From Candidatus Berkelbacteria bacterium (GTDB lineage Bacteria > Patescibacteriota > UBA1384 > XYA2-FULL-43-10 > CAINNR01), in contig JAPLVH010000004.1 in NCBI GenBank assembly GCA_026397205.1, positions 1-43,368 on the forward strand: DNA of 43,368 nucleotides, in the 5' to 3' direction. Below, piece after piece: positions 8,570 to 17,300 of the stretch (position 1 is its first letter; each line of letters starts with the position of its first letter). The translations under genes were made by a program, and so were the position numbers. The notes below the pieces were generated by a model. The model was not told where the DNA came from. It did not search any database and saw only the letters and a list, made by a program, of their open reading frames with translations.

Positions 8570-10254
8570 TGCATAAAAAAACTTGGGAAGTCAAGCCAAA
8601 AAAGTATGATGATGTCATACTTCAGCTTTTATATAATCGCGGAATTATTGGTGAAGTTGTTGACGAAGAAAAAATTCAAAAGTTTTTGAATCCGAATTTT
8701 GAAACCGATTTTCATAATCCGAAACTTTTGCCGGATTTTGGAAAGGCGATCGATCGTTTGAAAATCGCAGTCGAAAAAAAGGAGAAAGTCGGAATTTTTG
8801 CCGATTACGATGCAGACGGAATTCCTGGTGCCGCACTTTTATATAAAACATTTTTTGCCTTGGGAATCAAACCGGAAATTTTTATTCCGACGCGGAGCGA
8901 CGGCTACGGATTTAACGAGTCAGGAATTGACTATTTGATTGATCGCGGTTGTAAAATAATCATCAGTGTTGACCTAGGAATTCGCGATTTTTCCGGTGCC
9001 AATTACATTAAATCAAAAAAAATTGACTTAATAATTACCGATCACCACCTACCGGATGAAAAATTACCGAAAGCGTTGGCGGTCGTAAATCCAAAAATCA
9101 AATCGTCGAAATATCCATTTTCTGACTTGGCCGGCGGTGGTGTCGCTTACAAAATTGTTCAAGGACTAGCGGAAATATACCCGAAAATTCTGACTGAGAA
9201 ATTTCTCAAATGGAATTTGGATTTGCCGGCAATTTCAACAATGACCGATGTCGTTCCACTGAAAGGTGAAAACCGTTTGATTGCCAAATTTGGGCTAAAA
9301 GTTTTGGCCAAAAGCCGAAATGCCGGTATTGCCGAAATTTGCCGCCGAGCGGGAATTGATTTGTCAAAATTAAATTCTTACTCCGTTGGCTTTCAAATCG
9401 GCCCGCGAATAAATGCGCCCGGACGAATTGATCAGGCGACCGGTTCGTTTGAGATTCTGATTTCTGGCGATGAAAAAGAAGTTGCGAAACTCGCTACGGA
9501 GCTCGAGGAAAAAAATTTAACACGACAAAACTCGATGGAGAAAATTTTTCAAGAAGCGTCAAGAAAAATTGACAAAGAAAATCTGATCAAAAATAAAATC
9601 ATAATTTTGGCAAATCCAAAATGGCCAAAAGGTGTCATTGGTCCGGTTGCCAGCCGATTAGTCGAAAAATATCTGCGACCGGTAATTTTGTTTAAAGAGG
9701 AAAGTGAGAGCTTTTCCGGTTCGGTCAGAAGTATAAACGGCTTTAATATTGTCGAAGTGCTGGAATCAATTAAAAAATATCTCTTGAGTTTTGGCGGACA
9801 TGCCGGAGCCGCCGGTATTCGAGTGACTAAAAAAAATTATCATACTTTTTATGATAAAATCATACTTTTTGCCAAGCGAGTTATTTCCGATGAAATGTTG
9901 CAACCAAAATTAAAAATCGATTTGGAACTATCATCAAATAAAATTTCTGTCAATCAATTTAAGGAAATCGAAAAACTTGAGCCGTTTGGAATGGGAAATC
10001 CGCGACCGGTTTTTTTAACCCCCGACTTAATTTTACGATCACACCGATTTGTCGGCAAGGAAAACAAACATTTACAACTTCGGTTTTTTGATGGGAAAAA
10101 GGAAATAAAAGGAATAGTTTTTAGTCATGAAAAAGACAGCGTCGAATTAAATGCCGGCGAAAAATATGATATAGTTTACACAACCTCACTTAATTTTTGG
10201 AACGGCAAGTGGTGGCCAGATGTTCAAATCATGGATTTGAAAATTTCTAATTAA
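8563..10254 (+). CDS. recJ: Single-stranded-DNA-specific exonuclease RecJ
   Basis: DYDADGIPGAALLYK, ITDHHLP, GFQIGPRINAPGRID, SFGGHAGAAG. Start placed at MSMHKKTW rather than at the ORF-track start 8353. Confidence 0.92.
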   Translation: MSMHKKTWEVKPKKYDDVILQLLYNRGIIGEVVDEEKIQKFLNPNFETDFHNPKLLPDFGKAIDRLKIAVEKKEKVGIFADYDADGIPGAALLYKTFFALGIKPEIFIPTRSDGYGFNESGIDYLIDRGCKIIISVDLGIRDFSGANYIKSKKIDLIITDHHLPDEKLPKALAVVNPKIKSSKYPFSDLAGGGVAYKIVQGLAEIYPKILTEKFLKWNLDLPAISTMTDVVPLKGENRLIAKFGLKVLAKSRNAGIAEICRRAGIDLSKLNSYSVGFQIGPRINAPGRIDQATGSFEILISGDEKEVAKLATELEEKNLTRQNSMEKIFQEASRKIDKENLIKNKIIILANPKWPKGVIGPVASRLVEKYLRPVILFKEESESFSGSVRSINGFNIVEVLESIKKYLLSFGGHAGAAGIRVTKKNYHTFYDKIILFAKRVISDEMLQPKLKIDLELSSNKISVNQFKEIEKLEPFGMGNPRPVFLTPDLILRSHRFVGKENKHLQLRFFDGKKEIKGIVFSHEKDSVELNAGEKYDIVYTTSLNFWNGKWWPDVQIMDLKISN

Positions 10255-10400
10255 CCTAATTGCTCTAATTATTCTAAACAAATCCCAATGACTCAAATCC
10301 CAATTTTAAGACATTGGTGCCTGGAGCTTTTTTAGGTCAATTAGAATAATTAGAACAATTAGAATAATTTATCGCTTGACAACAAGATAGTAGTAATATT

Positions 10401-11687
10401 ATGAAAAAACCTAATGGAAAATCAGTGTTTGTTTGTTCGAATTGTGGCAATGAATCTCCGACTTGGGCCGGAAAATGTTCGGCTTGTGGAGAATGGAATT
10501 CGCTGAAAGAATTTTCGCCGGCAGTAGAAAAATCAAGTGCTGGAGCGAAAATCTTATTGTCAAAACTTTCTGATTTTACAAACAAAAAATCTTTTCGGAC
10601 ACAATCAAAATATTCGGAAATTGATCGGGTTTTTGGCGGCGGAATTGTAGAGGGCGCGGTGATGCTGGTCGGCGGTGAGCCAGGAATCGGAAAGTCAACT
10701 TTGGTTTTGCAGCTAATAGAAAAAATGGCGCCGGCGATTTATCTTTCCGGCGAAGAATCGCCGGCGCAAATCAAATTGCGCGCTGACCGGCTGAAATTAA
10801 AAACGGAAAATATTTTTATTACCGACGGCGCTGATATTTCCGGCTTGGAAAATATTTTAGATGAAATTAAGCCGAAAATTTTGGTTGTTGATTCGATTCA
10901 AACGGTCTACGACTCGCGAATTTCCGGTTCGGCCGGAAGCCAGATGCAAGTCAAGGAATCCGGTTTGGTTTTGCAACAGTTGGCGAAAAAATATAATGTC
11001 GCCGTCATCATCATTGGCCATGTGACAAAGGAGGGTTTGGTTGCTGGACCGCGAACACTGGAGCATCTGGTTGATGTTGTGGTTTATTTGGAAGGCGAAC
11101 GGAATCGCGACGCCCGGATTTTGCGAACGGTGAAAAATCGTTTCGGGACGACTGATGAAATCGCCGTTCTTGTGATGTCGGAAACCGGACTTAAGGAAAT
11201 TACCAATCCCGGAGCGATATTTTTGTCGGAAACCGAAAATGCTCCCGGCAGTGCTATCTGCGTTTTGCTCGAAGGAACGCGACCGCTGTTGGTCGAAATT
11301 CAGGCGCTAACGACTCCGACATCATTCGGCTATCCGCGTCGAACTTCCTCCGGATTTGATTTAAATCGTTTAAACATTTTAGTCGGTGTTTTGATTAAAC
11401 GAGCCGGATTAAATCTCGGGGGTCAGGATATTTATTTGAATGTCGTCGGTGGAATTTCCGCCAACGAACCGGCGGCCGACCTGGCGGTTTGTTTGGCGAT
11501 TGCGTCATCAATGAAAAACAAAACTTTGCCGAAAATGTCGGCGTTTTTTGCTGAGGTTGGTTTAACCGGAGAGCTTCGAAATGTTGCCGGTGCAGATAAA
11601 CGAAAAAAAGAAGCCAAAAATCTCGGTTATACACCGTTAACAAATTTCAAAAACGTCCGCGAAGCAATTGACAAAACTTTGGTCTAG
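10401..11687 (+). CDS. radA: DNA repair protein RadA/Sms
   Basis: N-terminal zinc finger CSNCGNESPTWAGKCSACGEWNS, GGEPGIGKSTL Walker A, KNRFGTTDEIAVL, Lon-like C-terminus. Confidence 0.95.
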   Translation: MKKPNGKSVFVCSNCGNESPTWAGKCSACGEWNSLKEFSPAVEKSSAGAKILLSKLSDFTNKKSFRTQSKYSEIDRVFGGGIVEGAVMLVGGEPGIGKSTLVLQLIEKMAPAIYLSGEESPAQIKLRADRLKLKTENIFITDGADISGLENILDEIKPKILVVDSIQTVYDSRISGSAGSQMQVKESGLVLQQLAKKYNVAVIIIGHVTKEGLVAGPRTLEHLVDVVVYLEGERNRDARILRTVKNRFGTTDEIAVLVMSETGLKEITNPGAIFLSETENAPGSAICVLLEGTRPLLVEIQALTTPTSFGYPRRTSSGFDLNRLNILVGVLIKRAGLNLGGQDIYLNVVGGISANEPAADLAVCLAIASSMKNKTLPKMSAFFAEVGLTGELRNVAGADKRKKEAKNLGYTPLTNFKNVREAIDKTLV

Positions 11688-11732
11688 TATTACACTTTTT
11701 ACACTACACGGAATAATATTTAAAATAAAAAA

Positions 11733-11770
11733 GTTACAAGATTTTAAATACGTATTTAAAATCTTGTAAC
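11733..11770. repeat. 38-bp perfect palindrome (P1), AATACGTATT centre, upstream of PaaX/Cas2-like gene 1
   Basis: GTTACAAGATTTTAAATACGTATTTAAAATCTTGTAAC; ends 21 nt before the ATG. Confidence 0.95.
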
Positions 11771-11791
11771 AAATTTTAGCACCAACAAAGT

Positions 11792-12364
11792 ATGAAAAAA
11801 AGTACAAAAAGAAAAATTGTAAGAAAATTTGGTGAAATTACAATTGATCTTTTGGAATTAATTGCAAACATTCCGGTTGGGATTATTGGTGGTTTTGTTG
11901 ATCACCACGGTGTTTACAGTTATGTCCAAAGGGACGACAACATTCTCGATAATTTTTTCATTCGGCTTCGTTCCCTACAGGAACGAGGTTATATTGAAAT
12001 AAAAAGTGATGGTAAAAACAAAAGTGTTCGATTGACAAATAAGGGCAAAATAAAGGTTTTAGAAGGTAAAAAATCAAAAATCAGAGATGGAAAATGGCGA
12101 ATTTTATCATTTGACGTACCGCGCGAAAAAAATAAACTTCGCGATCAATTTCGTCGGTCGATCAAAAGAATCGGTTTTAAACAAGTGCAACAAAGTTTAT
12201 GGGTTTCGCCATTTATTAATGCTGATGAGATTGACTTAATAATAGACGAATTAAAAATTCGTGAATATGTTGCTTATTTTATTATTGACAAAACTGACAT
12301 CGAGGAGCATTTGGAAATCATGTTTGAAAAGGAATTTCGAACTCCTAAACCCGAGAGATGGTGA
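11792..12364 (+). CDS. PaaX-like protein: N-terminal helical/winged-helix segment plus C-terminal Cas2-like ferredoxin fold
   Basis: GKWRILSFDVPREKNKLRDQFRRSIKRIGFKQVQQSLWVSPF resembles PaaX central/Cas2-like domains; paralogue at 19123-19686. Confidence 0.7.
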   Translation: MKKSTKRKIVRKFGEITIDLLELIANIPVGIIGGFVDHHGVYSYVQRDDNILDNFFIRLRSLQERGYIEIKSDGKNKSVRLTNKGKIKVLEGKKSKIRDGKWRILSFDVPREKNKLRDQFRRSIKRIGFKQVQQSLWVSPFINADEIDLIIDELKIREYVAYFIIDKTDIEEHLEIMFEKEFRTPKPERW

Positions 12365-12374
12365 TCTGATTGAT

Positions 12375-12430
12375 AAAAAATTTACTTAGGGATTTTCAAT
12401 ACGTATTGAAAATCCCTAAGTAAATTTTTT
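12375..12430. repeat. 56-bp perfect palindrome (P2), AATACGTATT centre, downstream of PaaX/Cas2-like gene 1
   Basis: AAAAAATTTACTTAGGGATTTTCAATACGTATTGAAAATCCCTAAGTAAATTTTTT. Confidence 0.95.
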
Positions 12431-12459
12431 TGGAACGAAGCGCCGGCTGGTTAGCTCAT

Positions 12460-12926
12460 TCATTTCTTCAAATTGTCCAAAATTTCTTTTGCGTTGCCTT
12501 CAACATGAACCCATCCAGTAGGATTTAATCTAATTCTTTTGTACCAACTTAGAGGGTATTCCACACGACCGTCGGCGATTCCCTGAATGTCGACGATTTG
12601 ATATTTTTCAATCGCTATTTCGAGTATTTTAATAAATAATTTTTTTCGATGTTTTGTCTTTGGTGACGGTTGTCAACAAAAAGATCGGTTTCGTAAAGAT
12701 TGTTTCCCATCCAGCAAGGTTCGATTGAACCAACAAAACCGCCGACGATATTTTTGTCATCTTCAGCCAAAATGAAAATGTTTGGCTGTTTCTTAAATCG
12801 ATCTTCTAAATATTTTTTGGCGGAAGTAGCATCCCAATTTTCATCTGGGTTTGCGGCATTAAAAGAACTGGCGTAAATTTCGCCTAGCTTTGATAGATCA
12901 CCTTTATTTACGTTTCTAATTATCAT
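12460..12926 (-). pseudogene. GNAT-family N-acetyltransferase interrupted by a frameshift at an A7 run
   Basis: Intact-looking N-terminal part (12615-12926); in a shifted frame the sequence continues ...LIKILEIAIEKYQIVDIQGIADGRVEYPLSWYKRIRLNPTGWVHVEGNAKEILDNLKK* to 12460; junction near the 7-T run at 12630-12636. Confidence 0.65.
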
Positions 12927-15733
12927 GTGCCGGTTTTGAATGAATAATCGGAGGAGGAAGTAAGCGAGCCGTTGTTGTCGACGGAAACGACGCGGAAGTG
13001 ATAAGTTGTGTTCGGTAAAAGCGAGGAAATTGCAATCGAGTGATTTGTCGCCAGGCCGTTATTTTTGTCCGACGAGCCGACGTAATCATTATAATTTCCG
13101 TGCGTTATTGTGTCGTAGAAAACTTGGCCAGTCGCGCCGGTGGAAGTTGTCCAAGAAATTGTCGCTGTCGTCGCGCCGATCCCTGAAGTGCCAACAGCGG
13201 AAATTGACAAATTATTTTGTAGGGCAAAGAAAGAAATCTCTGCGCTTGCCGTTTGCCCGTAATTGTCGGTTGCTTTGGCGCCCAGAACATGCCGGCCGGT
13301 CGAAAGCGCGTCAAAATTGTAATTCAAACTAAACGGCGAACTACTGGAAGAGCCGATGCCGGTGCCATCAATCGAATATTCAACTTTGGAAATATTGCCG
13401 GGATTATTCAGCGTTACGGAAATTGTTTGTGTGCCGGAAACGGTGTTATTTTCCCCAGGATAATTGAAAGCGATTGTTGTTGCTGGAGCAATATTATTGA
13501 TGTCACAGCTTCCAGTTGGAGTCGGATTATAAAGCCCAGCGCCGATTGCCCAGTCGCGAACCGGTCCTTCCCAAAGTGGGTTGGTCGGCATTTCTGAATG
13601 AATAATTGAAAAAACTTTGGTTTCGGTCACCGAGTTCGGTGCGTTGTCCGGTGCCGGTAATCCGTTGGCGCGACAAACCCTAACAGGAACATTAACATCG
13701 TCGTGGTCGGTCGGCACTTGCCAGCTGGCAAAAATATCGGTTGTTGTTTCCTTTGAGTACTGCGTCGGAAGTTTATTTGACCACTTCTCAACGGTTACCG
13801 TTTGAATCCCAGCCGGTGCGACAAACTGCTCAACTGGTTTGCCGGCTGTTTCTGCCGCCATAAATTGATGAAAGATTGGCGCGGCAACAACAACGCCGTC
13901 AGCACCGGAGGACATCGGGTGATTGTCATCATTTCCGACCCAAACGCCGACAGCCAAAGACGGAGTGTAACCGAGCGTCCAGGCGTCGCGGAAGTCGGTT
14001 GTCGTTCCGGTCTTTGCTCCAACCGGTCGGTCGGCAAAATAAAGCGGTGTTCTTGTACCGAAAACCATCGCCCGGGAGTTATTATCTGACATGATATTTT
14101 GCAACTCATAGGCAATTTGCGGATCAACTGCCTGCTTGCCTTTGTCGTCGTCCGGTTTGTATTCGAAAATAGTTTTATTGCTCCTGTCAACGACTTTGAG
14201 CATCGTTTCAATGTCGTGATGATTTCCATTGTTGGCGAAAGTCGCAAAGCCGTTGGTGTGTTCTAAAAGCGAAACTTCGCCGACGCCAAGTCCAAGCGAT
14301 AACCCGTATCTAGACCTTTGGGTTAAACTAGAGATTCCCATGTCAGAGGCAGTGGTTAGGACATTATCAATTCCTGAAAGCGCCGTGGTTTTAACCGCCG
14401 GAATATTCAAGGAGTTATCCAATGCCAGCCGTGCCGTCACCGGACCATGAGATTTGCCATCGTAATTATGGGGAGTATAGCCGCCACCGAAATCGGTTGT
14501 GAAGTCATATAGAATTTTGCTTGGCGAAAAATCTTTCTGTTTATAGGCGGTGGCGTAAACATAGGGCTTAAAAGATGATCCCGGTTGGCGCAAAGCAGTC
14601 GCGACATTAAAATTACCCTGATTTTTAGTATCGAAGAAATCTCGGGAACCGACCATCGCCAGGACCTCACCGGCTTTCGGATCAATTGAAACCAGAGCGC
14701 CGTTTGAGCCACCGTATTTTTGAACTTTTGCCATACCATCATCAACCGCTTTTTCCGCCACCTTTTGGGCGTTGTAATCCAATGTTGTGTAAATAGACAA
14801 ACCCTCTTTTTCCACCGCTTCGGTGCCGAATTTTGCGTCGGCAAGTTCCAAAACATAAAGTGAAAAATGTGGCGCCAGGATTGACATTTTTCGTGGTTGA
14901 ACTGTTGTGCCGACAGTTGTCGCATCCTCCTTTTTCGCCGCATCGGCCTGATCCTTGGTGATATATTTCATGCCGACCATCTGGTCGAGGACATAATTTC
15001 GGCGGATAATCAGCCGGTCTGTGTGAAGACCATAAGGTGAATAGTAAGTCGGGGCTTGGGGAATCGCCGCCAATGTTGCCGCTTGGGCCAGATCCAGATC
15101 CTTGGCTGATTTATTGTAGTACATTTGTGCCGCCGCTTCGACACCGGCCGCCTGGCCGCCATAGGGAATTTCATTCAAATACATGGTTAAAATTTGATCT
15201 TTTGAATACATAAACTCGAGTTCGATTGACAGGATCACCTCCTTAATTTTTCGGCTGATCGTTCGGTTAGAATAGAGCAGGGCGTTTTTGACATACTGCT
15301 GAGTGATTGTCGAGCCGCCCTGAGTGCCGGAGCCGATGTGAAAAATATCGTGAAAAGCCGCCCGGGCGATTCCCTTAAAATTGATGCCGTAATTTTGGTA
15401 GAACGATTGATCTTCGGTTGCGACTGTCGCGTCCTTGATATTTTGCGGGATTTGATTTGATTCAACCAAAGTTCGTTTCAAGTCGCCGGTTTCGTAGAGC
15501 AGAGTTCCGTTTCGATCAAATATTTTTGTTGATTGTGATGGTTGAGTGGCGGCGATTTTTGCCGGTGTCGGCAGATCCTTGGCATACCAAGCAAAAAGCA
15601 GTGCGGTAACAAAAACGAAGCCGAGAGCAATGTAGGCCAAAACTCGGATGATTTTCTTTTTATTCCACTTTTTCAAATTCTTTCGGCGCAATGTCTGTTT
15701 CAGATTGACCGGATTTAGGAAGCCAAGTTTCAT
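12923..15733 (-). CDS. Class A penicillin-binding protein (transglycosylase/transpeptidase) with C-terminal Ig/Fn3-like region
   Basis: ATEDQSFYQNYGINFKGIARA, GGSTITQQYVKN, RQPGSSFKPYVYA, GAKTGTTTDFRDAW; C-terminus TTATISWTTSTGATGQVFYDT...NTTYHFRVVSVDNNG. Confidence 0.93.
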   Translation of the reverse strand: MKLGFLNPVNLKQTLRRKNLKKWNKKKIIRVLAYIALGFVFVTALLFAWYAKDLPTPAKIAATQPSQSTKIFDRNGTLLYETGDLKRTLVESNQIPQNIKDATVATEDQSFYQNYGINFKGIARAAFHDIFHIGSGTQGGSTITQQYVKNALLYSNRTISRKIKEVILSIELEFMYSKDQILTMYLNEIPYGGQAAGVEAAAQMYYNKSAKDLDLAQAATLAAIPQAPTYYSPYGLHTDRLIIRRNYVLDQMVGMKYITKDQADAAKKEDATTVGTTVQPRKMSILAPHFSLYVLELADAKFGTEAVEKEGLSIYTTLDYNAQKVAEKAVDDGMAKVQKYGGSNGALVSIDPKAGEVLAMVGSRDFFDTKNQGNFNVATALRQPGSSFKPYVYATAYKQKDFSPSKILYDFTTDFGGGYTPHNYDGKSHGPVTARLALDNSLNIPAVKTTALSGIDNVLTTASDMGISSLTQRSRYGLSLGLGVGEVSLLEHTNGFATFANNGNHHDIETMLKVVDRSNKTIFEYKPDDDKGKQAVDPQIAYELQNIMSDNNSRAMVFGTRTPLYFADRPVGAKTGTTTDFRDAWTLGYTPSLAVGVWVGNDDNHPMSSGADGVVVAAPIFHQFMAAETAGKPVEQFVAPAGIQTVTVEKWSNKLPTQYSKETTTDIFASWQVPTDHDDVNVPVRVCRANGLPAPDNAPNSVTETKVFSIIHSEMPTNPLWEGPVRDWAIGAGLYNPTPTGSCDINNIAPATTIAFNYPGENNTVSGTQTISVTLNNPGNISKVEYSIDGTGIGSSSSSPFSLNYNFDALSTGRHVLGAKATDNYGQTASAEISFFALQNNLSISAVGTSGIGATTATISWTTSTGATGQVFYDTITHGNYNDYVGSSDKNNGLATNHSIAISSLLPNTTYHFRVVSVDNNGSLTSSSDYSFKTGT

Positions 15734-15986
15734 AACATATCCTTACCAATTTACGAATAAATCTAAAATCGAAATTACTAATAAGAAATGCATTTTTAGA
15801 TTCGTTTTATTCGTAATTTCGTTCTTGGTGTTATCGGTAAATTAGTAAGGTCTTATTTACATTGTAGAACTTTTGAAATATGATGTAAATATAAATAAGT
15901 CAAAAATCAAAATTCAAAAGTCAAAAGTGAAAACAGGGGACGAGAAAAAGTTTTATTCAAATTTAAAATATTATCAAGAGGTGAAG

Positions 15987-17186
15987 ATGAACAAAGTAAA
16001 AATTCAAGAAGTTTTAAGTCGATCAATTGACACGATTTATCCCAGCCGACAGGATTTGGAGAAACTTTTGGAGTCGGGAAAGAAATTGCGGATTTATATG
16101 GGAATTGATCCGACGGCAACTTATGTTCATCTCGGCCACGCGACCAATTACATTATTTTAAAAAGATTTCATGAACTTGGTCACAAAATAATTGTTGTCG
16201 TCGGTGATTTTACCGCCATGATTGGCGATCCGAGTGATAAAAAATCGTTTCGAAAACGGTTGACAAAAAAAGAAGTCGCCGAGAATTTGAAAACCTACAA
16301 AGATCAAATCGGCAAAATTCTTGATTTCTCCGACAAGAAAAATCCGATCGAATTCCGCTTCAATTCACAATGGTTGTCAAAACTGAAATTCGAAGATATT
16401 ATCAACATTGCATCTCATTTTACTGTCCAGCAAATGATCGAACGCGACACATTTGAAAAACGAATCAAGGAAAGGAAACCGCTTTTTGTCAGCGAATTTT
16501 TCTATCCGCTGATGCAAGGTTACGATTCGGTGGTACTGGACGCCGATGTTGAAGTTGGCGGAACCGATCAAACTTTCAATATGTTGGCTGGTCGCAGTTT
16601 GGTCAAATCATATTTGGACAAGGAAAAAATCGTTGTTTCAACAACACTTTTGGAAAATCCATTGACCGGCGAAAAATTGATGAGCAAATCTTTAGGGACT
16701 GGGATTGCTTTGAACGAAAAACCGAATGAAATGTTTGGTAAAGCTATGTCATTGCCGGACGAAGCAATCATTCAAGTTTTTATTGACTGCACTTATTTGT
16801 CGATGACGCAAATTGACCAATATCGTGGTGAAATGTCGGAGGGAAAAAATCCCAGGGATATCAAATTGATTTTGGCGCGGAAAATCGTCAGTCAATTTCA
16901 CGGTCAACACGAAGCGGAAAAAGCCGAAGCCAATTTTATCCAAATTTTTCAGAAGAAAGAGTTGCCGGATGAAATTCGGGAATTCAAACTTGACGGAACT
17001 TTTAATTTGCCGCAACTTTTGGTCGAAGTCGAGTCGGCCGATTCGATGTCTGATGCCCGGCGGTTGATAAAAGCCGGCGCGGTTGAAGTTGATGGCGCAA
17101 AAATCACCGATGTCAGCGCCAAAATTTCAACTCACAAAGACATGATTATTAAAGTTGGGAAGAGAAGATTTGCAAAGATAAAATGA
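15987..17186 (+). CDS. tyrS: Tyrosyl-tRNA synthetase
   Basis: GIDPTATYVHLGHA (HIGH-like), EVGGTDQTFNMLAGR, KLMSKSLG (KMSKS), C-terminal S4-like region; start chosen after AGAGGTGAAG. Confidence 0.9.
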   Translation: MNKVKIQEVLSRSIDTIYPSRQDLEKLLESGKKLRIYMGIDPTATYVHLGHATNYIILKRFHELGHKIIVVVGDFTAMIGDPSDKKSFRKRLTKKEVAENLKTYKDQIGKILDFSDKKNPIEFRFNSQWLSKLKFEDIINIASHFTVQQMIERDTFEKRIKERKPLFVSEFFYPLMQGYDSVVLDADVEVGGTDQTFNMLAGRSLVKSYLDKEKIVVSTTLLENPLTGEKLMSKSLGTGIALNEKPNEMFGKAMSLPDEAIIQVFIDCTYLSMTQIDQYRGEMSEGKNPRDIKLILARKIVSQFHGQHEAEKAEANFIQIFQKKELPDEIREFKLDGTFNLPQLLVEVESADSMSDARRLIKAGAVEVDGAKITDVSAKISTHKDMIIKVGKRRFAKIK

Positions 17187-17292
17187 AGAGTTAAGATCTC
17201 AGAATTAAGAATTATGGAAGGGGATTTTGTTCTAAAAAAATTCTCAATTCTAAATTAAATTCTGAGATCTGAATTCTTAATTCTTAATTTGC
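17186..17292. repeat. Intergenic imperfect inverted repeat (ATTAAGAATT/ATCTCAGAATT family), copy 1
   Basis: TTAAGATCTCAGAATTAAGAATTATGGAAG ... AATTCTGAGATCTGAATTCTTAATTCTTAATT; sister copy at 40686-40795. Confidence 0.75.
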
Positions 17293-17300
17293 CTGGTGAG

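Noticed and set aside
11792-12364. Calling the gene a CRISPR Cas2 of an active CRISPR system
   Set aside because: No Cas1, no other cas genes and no spaced-repeat array in the window; an N-terminal regulator-like extension fits PaaX-like proteins better.
15873-15986. N-terminal extension of tyrS (MKYDVNINKSKIKIQKSK...)
   Set aside because: Translated intergenic ATCAAAA-like repeat; a good RBS precedes the internal ATG at 15987.
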